64,000 nt of DNA from Flectonema sp. DT1601 (taxonomy: Eukaryota; Euglenozoa; Diplonemea; Diplonemida; Diplonemidae): NCBI GenBank assembly GCA_964019425.1, contig OZ025855.1:588559-652558 (forward strand). Direction: 5' to 3'. A program made the position numbers and the translations under genes. Below, one piece after another: positions 32,407-42,800 of the stretch. Under the pieces are notes generated by a model. It had not been told where the DNA came from and searched no databases. It worked only from the letters and a program-made list of their open reading frames with translations. Position 1 is the stretch's first letter, and each line of letters opens with the position of its first letter.

Positions 32407-33613
32407 ATTGTTCGGAATTTTGTTATTAGTGAGTTGTGTTACCAACCTTCCCACCAACTACTACCCCAATTTGTTGGATACGTTAAAGAAATTAAAATGT
32501 GAGAGCTTTCTTTAGTCAGCTCCATAAAAGAAAGAAACAAAAAAAAAAAAAAGATAGTTGTAAAAGAATGGAACGAAAAGAATGATTTTATCGTATTATA
32601 CGACGGGTGTGATTCTTGTCTATAAAATGTTTAAAAAAAAAAAAAAAAAGAAAAATATTTGTAAAGCTGCCCAGCAGGTAACAACGTCGTGATCTCTGTT
32701 CTGCTAAAGACTTCCTCACACTGTCAAAGTTGTTGAGAGACAACAGATACATATTCGACAGATCTTTGACAACCTCAACGTGCAAAGGCATTGTCAAACA
32801 GGTGATGCCACCACGGTTAGCACGTGCTTCGCACTGATGGGGTATTACTGTGTAGCTGTTTAAGTTGTAAGACAGTATTGTTGTTCTCTGTGTTGGACCC
32901 CCCCTTCGCTCAGTCTTTCACAATTTGGTATACTTGCCCGTGGGCTTCATGTGAAGGCACTTTTCTTGTTGATCTTTTTTTTTCCCTTATTTTTTTCCTT
33001 CCCATTCTTTCTTGTTATTTTTTTTCACACCTATCCCCTGATGACAGTACCGAGTGAGTTAAGAAATTAAAAAAAAAAAAAAATATAGCTATTTTTTTTT
33101 ATTTCCCTTTTATTCATTTTTTTTTTTTTTTTTTTTTTTTGACTCTCTCTGGAAAGGAAAAAAAAATAAAAATAAAAATAAAACTACAATACGAATTAAG
33201 GCAAACGAATTGGAGCATTGTTTTCCTTACCGACATTCGTATTGGTTTTTTTGGTCACGTGAATTGATAACAAGTAATCTGCAAGGTTGAGGAAGGGGAG
33301 GGTGAGAGAACAACGTGACATATACAAAAAAAAAAAAAGCACATAAAGAAAAAAAAAACATAAGTGAATAAAGAAGAAAGCAGTAACCAAGTGACGTAAG
33401 TGACTGAAGAGCGGTCCTTTGCCGCCAAACTATAATAACATACAACAGAGTGTGTTATGAAGTAAATCACTTTACAGCTTTAAGGAGATGGTGCATCCTG
33501 TGGTGAGTCTAAATTAGTAAGGTCGTGTTTTATTATTTGAATGGTGGGATTAATATTTCTCTGCGTAGACACTTTCGAGAACTCTCAAAAAAAAAAAAAA
33601 AAAAAAAAAAAAA
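32407..33613. other. Spacer between histone and Sec61 beta genes
   Basis: A balanced-composition segment at about 32660-32990 is flanked by A/T tracts (A at about 32633-32649, T at about 33118-33140, A at about 33587-33613). In it a + frame stays open for about 55 codons up to a stop at 32836, and a minus-strand frame is open across the same bases; neither is convincing. The final A tract of about 27 bases directly abuts the ATG of the first Sec61 beta copy. Confidence 0.5.
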
Positions 33614-33983
33614 ATGCGCTCCTCCGCCCGTCAGCAGCGTCGTAGCAACAAAGCTAACCAGGTTTGTGTTCCTTTTGTTTTTTGAGTGTGAAAACTCTTA
33701 TTCTCCTCGGTAGGTCAGTTTTACTTGCCAACCAAGGCCAGCTGACTAACAGACTTCGACTTTGGTAATGATCCTGCTGCAGGTTCACCTACAGCAACCT
33801 TGTTACGACTTTTGCTTTAGTACGGGTTTGATATAATAACAACAACAACAACAACAGCTTGGAATTGACTCAGAGGAAGAAGGATTGGGATTCAAAGTCG
33901 GACCAGTTATGGTGATGGCCAGTTCACTTGTCTTTACCGTAGTGATTATTGTTGCTCACGTCGGATCGAAGTTCTTGCGTTAA
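33614..33983 (+). CDS. SEC61B: Sec61 beta subunit, copy 1
   Basis: Exons 33614-33661 and 33858-33983, intron 196 bases (GTTTGTGT ... AACAACAACAACAG), 57 residues. The second exon encodes EEEGLGFKVGPVMVMASSLV then FTVVIIVAHVGSKFLR, matching the conserved GLKVGPVPVLVMSLLF ... H..GK tail anchor of Sec61 beta; the N-terminal 16 residues are basic and short (the family is usually 80-100 residues). It is a tail-anchored subunit of the ER Sec61 translocon. The intron is about 125 bases longer than that of copy 2 and holds an antisense SSU rRNA fragment. The ATG follows an A tract of about 27 bases without any spacer. Exon 2 is identical in DNA to that of copy 2. Confidence 0.88.
33764..33828 (-). 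rRNA. Antisense SSU rRNA 3'-end fragment inside an intron
   Basis: Read on the minus strand, bases 33812-33764 give AAGTCGTAACAAGGTTGCTG, then TAGGTGAACCTGCAGCAGGA and TCATTACC: the 3' terminus of SSU rRNA including helix 45 with its GGTGAAC loop. The helix-45 stem (GCTG/CAGC) shows compensatory change from the common TTCCG/CGGAA form and resembles the kinetoplastid version, so it is a genuine rRNA-derived sequence. Upstream similarity fades by about 33828. It lies wholly within the intron of Sec61 beta copy 1, antisense to it. Confidence 0.8.
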
Positions 33984-34029
33984 ATACTTAATTGAAATTA
34001 AAAAAAAGAGTTCAAATCCTTGTCCAGTT

Positions 34030-34082
34030 CGACCCCGGCCGTCGGTGAATTCTTCTCACACCTGTACCTTTGGCTGGGGTTG
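34030..34082. other. 11-bp stem-loop between the Sec61 beta copies
   Basis: CGACCCCGGCC at 34030-34040 pairs with GGCTGGGGTTG at 34072-34082 (nine Watson-Crick and two G-U pairs) around a loop of about 31 bases. It is the most stable structure in the 3' flank of copy 1. Either a 3'-UTR element or a small RNA is possible. Confidence 0.45.
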
Positions 34083-34235
34083 AAATGTTAGAAAAAGTGT
34101 TGCCGTTGCCTGCCTATTAGGTTTTTGTAGGTTGAAGCATTTTTGTATGGGAAGTATTTATTATTCGTTTGTTGTGTTGTATTGATGTTACCTTTCTGTG
34201 ACAGAACTTTTGTATCTTTCCTACCTACTTTAAAA

Positions 34236-34480
34236 ATGCGCTCTTCCGCCCGTCAGCAGCGCCGTAGCAACAAGGCTAACCAGGTGTGCATATTGTATTA
34301 TTGTTTTCAAGGCAACTAGTTCGGTAGAAATAACAACAACAACAACAACAACAGCTTGGAATTGACTCAGAGGAAGAAGGATTGGGATTCAAAGTCGGAC
34401 CAGTTATGGTGATGGCCAGTTCACTTGTCTTTACCGTAGTGATTATTGTTGCTCACGTCGGATCGAAGTTCTTGCGTTAA
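34236..34480 (+). CDS. SEC61B: Sec61 beta subunit, copy 2
   Basis: Exons 34236-34283 and 34355-34480 with a 71-base intron (GTGTGCAT ... AACAACAACAACAG), encoding the same 57 residues as copy 1. Exon 1 differs from copy 1 only at synonymous sites (e.g. TCC/TCT, CGT/CGC, AAA/AAG); exon 2 is identical, and the introns share only the (AAC)n end. This pattern points to a tandem duplicate under protein-level constraint, with exon 2 homogenised by conversion or the duplication being recent. Confidence 0.88.
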
Positions 34481-35165
34481 GATAGTCTCAATGTGAAAAA
34501 CAAGTAAGTACGTTTTGCTTTTAATAAATAACTATAGTTTTGAGGAGGTCCGCTGACGCAACGACTCTGCAGGGACTTAGCAAACAACCTCTTACCGAGA
34601 CGAGTAGAAAGGATATTATTTGGAATTGACAGCGAGGTGAGAAGCACTTTCTTCGCCTTTACAGTTTCGTTTTCCCTCTCTAGTTTTGTGGCGTACTCCT
34701 ACGTATTTTATTTTCATTTTTTTTGTTTGTGCTCATTCGCATTTTTTATTTGTTTTTTTATTTTTTCTCTTTTTTTGACTGATAGTATTTTGACTCGAGA
34801 GCTTAAGGAACTCTTTCTTCTCACAAACCCAAAGAGTATTTTAAATTCGCGATTCATTTTCCTGGTAATAAGTAATTCCTAAAATTACACTTGTTCTCTC
34901 TCTCAAGGTTGACTAACATCAAAAAAAAAAAAAAAGGGCGAAGGGGTATTTCCTACACATATAGTTTCAGAATACAAAATCAAAAATAGCTGTAAATCGT
35001 CCAGTTCGATTCTGGATGTCAATTATTTTCCGCTTTTAAAAATTTCTTTACAGCTTTTCGCTTTTAACTCTCAACAATATAAAAAAAAAAAAAAAATAAA
35101 AATAAATAACTAGCATAAAAACTTGTTTTTATTATTACAAGTGAATACAGGATATATAAAAAAAA
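34481..35165. other. Spacer with exon-like piece and T-arm-like hairpin
   Basis: At about 34570-34635 the sequence reads RDLANNLLPRRVERILFGID, then SE, before a donor-like GTGAGAAG; its end echoes the first codons of Sec61 beta exon 2 (LGIDSE). TCCAG-TTCGATT-CTGGA at 35000-35016 mimics a tRNA T arm, but no other tRNA arms fit. A tracts lie at about 34921-34935 and 35082-35096. No complete gene is seen. Confidence 0.4.
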
Positions 35166-36551
35166 ATGAGTCACCATGGGCTACATGAACTGGAAGATAT
35201 TGAAAAAGAAACTCACGAGACGTATCGTCAGACATTAGAACCTCTTGACCAGTGGGGTCTTGTAAAGAAGAGAAAAAGATGTAAATATCCAATGGTACTC
35301 ATCATAGGAAATTACAGCAGCGGTAAGAGCTCTTTATTAAACTATATTCTTGGAATGGATGAACAGCTTGTGGGTGCAGCTCCGACAGATTCAGGTTTCA
35401 CTCTTTTATTAAAAACAAACGGTCCAAAGTCAGAGACAACAGGATCAGCTGTAATAGGAGATCAAAGTCTTGGATTCGAAGACTTAAAGACATTTGGACC
35501 AGCACTAGAAGCGAGATTAAAACTAATTAGATGCAACTCATCATCAGAAATATTCCCTGATGGTGTCATCCTTCTTGATACTCCAGGTCTAACAGACTTT
35601 ACTTCATCTGATAACGAGTTATTCAACAAACAAACTAGTCATTCTGTAATTACGTGGTTCGCTGAACGAAGTGACTTAATACTTTTCCTCTTTGATCCTG
35701 AAAAACCTGGTGGACATGAACAACAAGAATTACTATTGTCGTTATTGCGTAATAATTTAGAGGGGAAGTTGAGATTTGTATTTAGTAAAGTTGATCGATT
35801 ACGGACTGTTCAGGATTTTGTTATGACTTTTGGTACTTTGTGTTGGAATTTATCAAAATATTATCCGAAGAAAGACCCTCCAAGGTTTTATACTATCTTT
35901 ACACCTGGTAAGAATGGAGGTTTGAGTGACGTAGCGTTGAGTGAGTGTGAAGCTCAACGATCTGAATTACTATCACAGCTTCAACAAGTTCCAATTGAAA
36001 GAGCTGACAACATTATAAAACAAGCTGAAGACGCTGCTGCTCGTGTTCTGACTGCTTCTCTTGTCACGAATGAATTTCTTCGTCGAGCTGGAAAACAAAA
36101 AGCCAGATTACTCGCTCTGATGACTGCTGTTGCTGTGGTCTTATCAGCAGCAGTTTTACAAATTTATTTCATCACGGAAGTTGATAATCCGTTTTCGCAA
36201 TTATTTTTTTATTGTTGTACGATGATCGTAACTTTAGTATGCCTGGCAGCATTCACTGCGAGGAGTCATTTACATACCTACTACAGAGAGTTGATATCAA
36301 GTATTGATACTTGCTTTTACGTGACTCATAAACCTACTGATGGCAATACTGATATATCTCCTGATTTAGAATCACGTTGGTTGCAGGTTCGAGAAACTAT
36401 GGCGCTCACGCCTTCGAATCTTTCTGTTGTGGCATCTCTGAAGAGAACTACACAACATAAACTGGAGAGCTTAGCCGATGCTAAAAAAAAATTAAATAAT
36501 CTACATGTGAAGGCTAATCGTTATAGGGAAGCTATTCAAAAAAAGAAATAA
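35166..36551 (+). CDS. EHD/dynamin-superfamily GTPase with two membrane helices
   Basis: A 461-residue protein in one exon. The G domain has PMVLIIGNYSSGKSS (P-loop, residues 42-56), an APTDSGF switch I, LLDTPGL (G3, about residues 136-142) and FSKVD (G4-like, with Ser in place of Asn/Thr). The spacing and the PMVL(x)GxYSxGK start match EHD and sarcalumenin-type dynamin relatives. About residues 315-338 and 347-367 are two strongly hydrophobic helices, a hairpin anchor as in mitofusin or atlastin rather than EHD; a coiled-coil tail follows and ends in KKK. No EH domain is present. It probably remodels or tethers an internal membrane; the organelle cannot be told. A short A-rich leader precedes the ATG. 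Confidence 0.85.
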   Translation: MSHHGLHELEDIEKETHETYRQTLEPLDQWGLVKKRKRCKYPMVLIIGNYSSGKSSLLNYILGMDEQLVGAAPTDSGFTLLLKTNGPKSETTGSAVIGDQSLGFEDLKTFGPALEARLKLIRCNSSSEIFPDGVILLDTPGLTDFTSSDNELFNKQTSHSVITWFAERSDLILFLFDPEKPGGHEQQELLLSLLRNNLEGKLRFVFSKVDRLRTVQDFVMTFGTLCWNLSKYYPKKDPPRFYTIFTPGKNGGLSDVALSECEAQRSELLSQLQQVPIERADNIIKQAEDAAARVLTASLVTNEFLRRAGKQKARLLALMTAVAVVLSAAVLQIYFITEVDNPFSQLFFYCCTMIVTLVCLAAFTARSHLHTYYRELISSIDTCFYVTHKPTDGNTDISPDLESRWLQVRETMALTPSNLSVVASLKRTTQHKLESLADAKKKLNNLHVKANRYREAIQKKK

Positions 36552-36930
36552 ATCAAAAAAAAAAAAAAAAAAAAACACATTCAATGTACCATTTGGTTGC
36601 GCCTTGCTAACTTTAGTAATCCTTTTCGCTATTCCTTTTTTTTTTTTTTTTTTTCTAAAAAAAAAAGAGTTTTGTTATTATCTGGGTGATTATCAAAAAG
36701 TATTTTAATTATTATAAAGTATACTCGTAATCCAGACGACAAAAAAGTTGGAGTTGTAGACGAGAGGAGGACGGAAACAGTCTTCTTAGATGCTAACAAA
36801 ACATTAGAATCATACGAATGATCGTCGACTTGGCTGATTTCATCGACGATTGTTTGAGTAATTCTCTCTAATCCAAACTACTTTTATTAATCAGGTAATA
36901 GACGCTGTTTCAAACAGCAGCAACGACACT
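36552..36930. other. Spacer with possible short exon
   Basis: After A and T tracts (to about 36668) a segment at about 36718-36821 reads YTRNPDDKKVGVVDERRTET, then VFLDANKTLESYE and a stop in normal codons, with no ATG. The pyrimidine-rich acceptor TTTTATTAATCAG at 36882-36894 and GTTTCAAACAG precede the next start. Confidence 0.35.
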
Positions 36931-38665
36931 ATGGGAGGAAGTATCAGTGCACTTATTACGAACACCTTCGGTGAGCTGAAGGGTGAGGAGGAAGCCGAGG
37001 AGGAAATGCTGAGGGCGAAGCAGAAGAAGAAGAAACTTCAGAAACCTGGTCAAATCCGTATTGGAATGAGAAGGTTGCGAGACTTCGTAGTTTTTGGAAG
37101 AGGGAAACAGCTACTTCCTCAGGATCAGGACGATCAGTTCTTTGATTCGAATGCGAAGGAAAAACAAGAAGAGGATTTGAAATCAATTAAGGTATCGTTT
37201 TCTGATATACTACAAAACACTAACTCACTTGTCTCTTTAACTCTCACAAACACTAAAAACAGATCGATGGCCCTCGTAGAGGTCGAAGAGGGTCTACAAC
37301 ATCAGCGGGATCACACAGTTCGGCGTCGAACTTAAGAAAGAAAATCAGAATACGATACAATAGGAATGATGATGCTGCTACTCCATCTGTCCATTTGGCA
37401 ATCGCACAACCAACGTCTGGAACTTCATTCGCTAAGAGAAAGATGTCAATGGCAGTCGGACTCGGCAGAAATAAATCAGTTGTAGAACACGAAAAACAAC
37501 AACACAAAGCAAAACAAACAAAAATAGCAAGAGATAAGAAAGTAGCAGACCACAAAAAGAGAATTGCAGAAGCTATGGGATGCCGTCGGCAGATTGATGA
37601 GATTATGCTCATAATGTTAATCTGTGTTTATATATTAGTACTAGGATGGAGTTGCGCAATCTATCCTAAACTGGTAGACTCTGAACTACAGTACGATCCT
37701 GCTAACGATGCTTGGTATATTCACGACTGTGCTGCAGGTATTGATACCCTTAAAACATGGTGGAGAATGAATCCTGTATGGACTGGTTCTATGGTATGTC
37801 TTTTATCTTTAATCAACCTCTTTATGTTGGTGGGGTTGTTTTTATATTATAAATTAAAAAAAAAACAAACAAACAAAAACAGATCTGTTTGGTTATCGCT
37901 ATTGAAATATTTTATTATTTTATAGCACCGTACAGTCCGTTTGCTGCACTTTCAACATTCTCGAAGGGATTCGCGAGATCAGTTGTGTTTCTTTGTTGGT
38001 TATCATTAGTTTTGATCTGGCTTATGATCGGAACATATTGGTTTTTTGGTAAAGCAGAACGTGCGACGTGCGGGCATCTGAATGTGGATCATGCAAGAGG
38101 ACTTTTAATTATGCAGTATTCATGGTTGGCATTTCATTTTTTAGTTTTTACGAGTAGCTTCGATAATAGGATGGCTCTTAAAAGAAGGTGGTGTTTAGAA
38201 TCTAAGATCAACACTGTTTTAGTAAAGCAATGGACTTCAAACAAAGAGACAGAGGAAAGTGATGATGATTCTAGTGAAGCTGGAGAACAGCGATACGAAG
38301 GCGTCGACTACGACACGGCAAAGAACGTTGAATTAGACTCAGAGGGCTCAACGACGTCAGAAGATAGAAGTGATGATGATGATGATGATGATGATGAGGT
38401 AACTGATGATGAACCAGAAGAAAAACAAAATAAAAAAGTTATAATATACGCGAAGAAAGATCCCGAAGACGCTTCTGTTCGAATTAGTTTCAAGCCTGAC
38501 TCAAACCCATCTGAAATCAGCAGAAAAATTCTTTCTGCTTTCCCAAATATTGATGGTGAGCAAAGCCTCTCTGATATAACGACTCTCGATGGCAGAAAAA
38601 CTGAACTTAACAATCTGAATGAAAATCAAACATACCTGATTACTACTACCTTAGTGATTGATTAG
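36931..38665 (+). CDS. Four-helix membrane protein with doublecortin-like C-terminus
   Basis: Three exons: 36931-37191, 37263-37793 and 37883-38665; introns are 71 and 89 bases (GTATCG ... AAAAACAG; GTATGT ... AAAAACAG), all joins in phase 0, 524 residues. It starts MGGSIS, a likely N-myristoylation site. Residues 1-195 are basic and charged, followed by four hydrophobic segments (about 200-222, 262-285, 297-320 and 338-358). An acidic run (DDDDDDDDE, near 430) leads to a C-terminal domain at about 447-522: KKVIIYAKKD ... LSDITTLDGRKTELNNLNEN then QTYLIT, which fits the doublecortin pattern (VxVYRNGD ... LYTLDGRxVxxLxDLxDGExYV). This suggests a membrane-to-microtubule linker. The second membrane helix is assembled only after splicing, which supports the gene model. 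Confidence 0.75.
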
Positions 38666-39874
38666 TTTTGTAGGATTACTGGATTGAAATAATTCAAATT
38701 GGTAATAAGAAATGTTATTCACTGGATAATAAAGTTTGTTGTCATTTTTCAACTGACGGCATCCGATAAATGAAAAATACTGTTTCAATAACAGTAATGA
38801 TATTTATCACTCTCTCCCACCCCATGGGTGCTAAGATTTTGTATCTAACGCTCCAGTCATAATTGTCTATTTGAATGGTTTTTCTGTTTTGTAGTTTGTG
38901 ACAAGTCACAGCAAGGAGTTCGTGGGACATGGTTTCCCTCTTGACTGCCTGTCCCTTAGCCATAACAAGGGTACACCACAAGCATCATTTTGTGTAGTTC
39001 CAGTATCAGCGTTTTCAAACTGAAATATTACTATAAAATCAAACTAGAAGTAGATTGATATATTTTTTTTTTTTTAAAAATTTTTTTTCCGAAAAACCCG
39101 ACGAATTGTAATCTGAATGGTTTTTTTTTCTTTTTTTCTTATTTCAATAAATATGTTGGTACTCAAAAAAGGAGAAGTTTGTAGCTTAGCTTTGAAAGAA
39201 CCGAAATGAACGAAAATAATTATATGTTTTGTGTGGTTCCTTTTTTTGTTTTTTAAATAAAAGCAAAGTCTTGTCAACATTTAAAAAAATAAAAATAAAT
39301 AAATATAAATGTTGTGTTGTATATTACCAAACACGTCAAATTTTCAGAGGTTTTTTAAAGCCAACGGTAGAATCGCATTATTTTTATGATTTTTTTTTTA
39401 TGATTTTTTTTTTATTTTTCAAGAATAATTAAAAAAGGAAACAGAATTCAAGAGTGACTCTTTTGTTGTACAAAAAAAAAAAAAAAAAAGGCAGAATGCC
39501 TACTTTAAGATTATTTTTGGTTGTCTGGCCATGTATTGTTTCCGTTTATTTTATTTTATTTTTTATTTCACTTTTATTTTCACCCCCTCCGATCTTTGGG
39601 TTCCCTCTTTTAAGAAAAAAAAAAAAAAAACGAAAAATAAAAATGAGCACCCTAGATACTCGTTAGTTTCTTATATGTCTTTTTTCATTCCCTATTTTTA
39701 AAAAAAAAAAAAAAAAAAAAACGAGTTTTGTTTTTTTCTGTTAAGCATTATCTTCTTATCTCTATCAGAAAGACAACCAGTTAGAAAGAAAAAAAAATAT
39801 AGGAGGAAAGGAAGAAACAAAAAAAAAACAAAAAAGAAGGTATTTATACAAAATCAAGTGCATAAAAATATGTC
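38666..39874. other. Intergenic spacer before the giant gene
   Basis: No gene is supported. The first 300 bases are balanced and include a perfect TGTGAC-AA-GTCACA palindrome near 38896; the rest is rich in A and T tracts. A minus-strand ORF at 38742-38981 has no recognisable similarity. Confidence 0.5.
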
Positions 39875-42800
39875 ATGGCGTTCTTCTGGCAAATATTAGT
39901 TTTGGTTCTAATTGGAAGTGTTGATGAAATCAGTGCCATAAACTACCGCTATTGGGTGGGAAGGATAACACAGACAGGACGAGGATTCGACGTCAATGGA
40001 GTTCAAGAATACATCACACGAGGATATGTCGTTAGTATGCCTTCCTCAGCAAGCTTTTCAGCAGAAGCATGTGTCCGTTGTTTTGGTGTTGGTATTGGTG
40101 CCAACAGTGGTTGTGAAATGACTGGTGCTAACTTTGACTCAGGTATCGTAACAAATGATGATGTTAGTCTAGTAGTAGCATTAGACTCATGGGAAGAGGA
40201 TAATATTCCTCATGATTGTACTTTCTTACCTGGTGTTGATGATGGGTTGTCTCATATTTCTTGTGCTTCTCCAAATATACCATCTACGACACGGAATGTT
40301 GTTCATAGTTTTGTCTGTACGGGTACTAATTTCGAGGTTGAGATATTTTTCATTTGGGGAGACTTTACGGTTGCTCCTGATACCATAGCCCCAACACCAA
40401 TGCCACAAACATCTGTTCCAGATACTACAGTACCTGTTGGATCGACAGCAACACCAGTTCCCATGACGCCAACACCAACAGCCTTTCCAGCAACAGCAGC
40501 TGGTCCAACACCGGCGCCGTTAGTTTTAACAGACGCGCCATTTCCCCCAACTGCTATTCCGACAGCAGTTCCGACAGCGGTGCCTACTTTGGTTCCACCA
40601 ACGCCTGTCCCAGTCACTTCATCTCCACTTATGACATCTACACCAGTTCCTAACACACTCAGCCCTGGATCTACTAATGTACCGACTCCTGTTCCAGTAA
40701 CGCCGAGTCCTCCTTCAACTACATCTACACCAGTTCCAGATACAACATCTCCGGGTATTAATCCGACACCTGTTCCAATAACTTTGTCACCTCCTCTTAC
40801 GGCAACCCCTGTTCCGAACACACTAGCGCCTGGAACTACAAATGTTCCAACTTCAGTTCCTTCAACACCATCACCGCCTTCTACAACAAGTACACCAGTT
40901 CCTAATACCTTATCACCGGGTGTGCTTACAACATCAGTTCCAGTTACTCCTTCTCCTTTAGGTAGCACGTCTACACCAGTCCCTGTTACTTTGTCTCCTG
41001 GGATTACTTCAGTCCCTTCTACACCAGTCCCTGTTACAATAGCACCACTTTCAACATCGACACCAGTTCCAAATACACTAACACCTGGAACAACTGTAGT
41101 ACCATCTACTGCAACACCAGTTCCAAGTACTCCATCTCCTCCAGTGTCAACACCTGTTCCTAACACACTCAGTCCTGGATCCACCAATGCCCCGACTCCT
41201 GTCCCTGTAACACCAAGTCCGCCTTCGACTACAGCGACACCGGTTCCGAACACCCTTTCACCGAGTGTTCCATCAACTTCGGTTCCTGTGACTCCGAGTC
41301 CACCGTCGACTACATCAACACCAGTTCCGAACACCCCGTCACCTGGTGTTGTTCCGACTCCAGTTCCTGGAACAGCTTCACCACCTTCGACGACTGCCAC
41401 CCCAGTTCCGAACACTTTGTCACCTGGCAGTACTGCTGTACCGACTCCTGTTCCGAATACTGCGGCGCCGGCATCCACGACAGCGACACCCGTTCCGAAC
41501 ACCCCGACACCGATTATCATTGTGTCGACTTCAGTTCCGAACACACCGGGACCGCTTGGATCAACTAATACACCAGTTCCGAACACTTTGGCTCCGGGTA
41601 CGACAAGCGTTCCTTCAACACCAGTTCCTCAGACTGCGTCACCTCCAGTAGCAACTCCTGTACCAAACACATTGTCACCTGGTAGTACTGCAGTACCATC
41701 TACTGCAACACCAGTTCCAAGTACTCCATCTCCTCCAGTGTCAACACCTGTTCCTAACACACTCAGTCCTGGATCCACCAATGCTCCGACTCCTGTCCCT
41801 GTAACACCAAGTCCACCATCGACTACATCAACACCAGTTCCGAACACTCCATCACCTGGTGTTGTTCCGACTCCAGTTCCTGGAACAGCTTCACCGCCTT
41901 CGACGACTGCCACCCCAGTTCCGAACACCTTGTCACCTGGCAGTACTGCTGTACCGACTCCTGTTCCGAATACTGCGGCGCCGGCATCTACGACAGCGAC
42001 ACCAGTTCCTAACACCCCGGCACCGATTATCATTGTGTCGACTTCAGTTCCGAACACACCTGGACCGCTTGGATCAACTAATACACCAGTTCCGAACACT
42101 TTGGCACCGGGTACGACAAGCGTTCCTTCAACACCAGTTCCTCAGACTGCGTCACCTCCAGTAGCAACTCCTGTACCAAACACATTGTCACCTGGTAGTA
42201 CTGCAGTACCATCTACTGCAACACCAGTTCCAAGTACTCCATCTCCTCCAGTGTCAACACCTGTTCCTAACACACTCAGTCCTGGATCCACCAATGCTCC
42301 GACTCCTGTCCCTGTAACACCAAGTCCGCCTTCAACTACAGCGACACCAGTTCCGAACACCCTTTCACCGAGTGTTCCATCAACTTCGGTTCCTGTGACT
42401 CCGAGTCCACCGTCGACTACATCAACACCAGTTCCGAACACTCCGTCACCTGGTGTTGTTCCGACTCCAGTTCCTGGAACAGCTTCACCGCCTTCGACGA
42501 CTGCCACCCCAGTTCCGAACACCTTGTCACCCGGCAGTACTGCTGTACCGACTCCTGTTCCGAATACTGCGGCGCCGGCATCCACGACAGCGACACCCGT
42601 TCCTAACACCCCGACACCGATTATCATTGTGTCGACTTCAGTTCCGAACACACCGGGACCGCTTGGATCAACTAATACGCCAGTTCCGAACACTTTGGCT
42701 CCGGGTACGACAAGCGCTCCTTCAACACCAGTTCCTCAGACTGCGTCACCTTCAGTAGCAACTCCTGTACCAAACACATTGTCACCTGGTAGTACTGCAG

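Noticed and set aside
31763-33828. A complete SSU rRNA gene
   Set aside because: The two end fragments are in opposite orientation and the 2 kb between them holds a histone gene, not rRNA.
34999-35023. tRNA-like T arm (TCCAG-TTCGATT-CTGGA)
   Set aside because: Only this arm fits; no D arm, anticodon arm or matching 7-bp acceptor stem is found at the right distance.
38742-38981. 79-codon minus-strand ORF
   Set aside because: Looked briefly like a retroelement piece but no reverse transcriptase or integrase motif can be identified.
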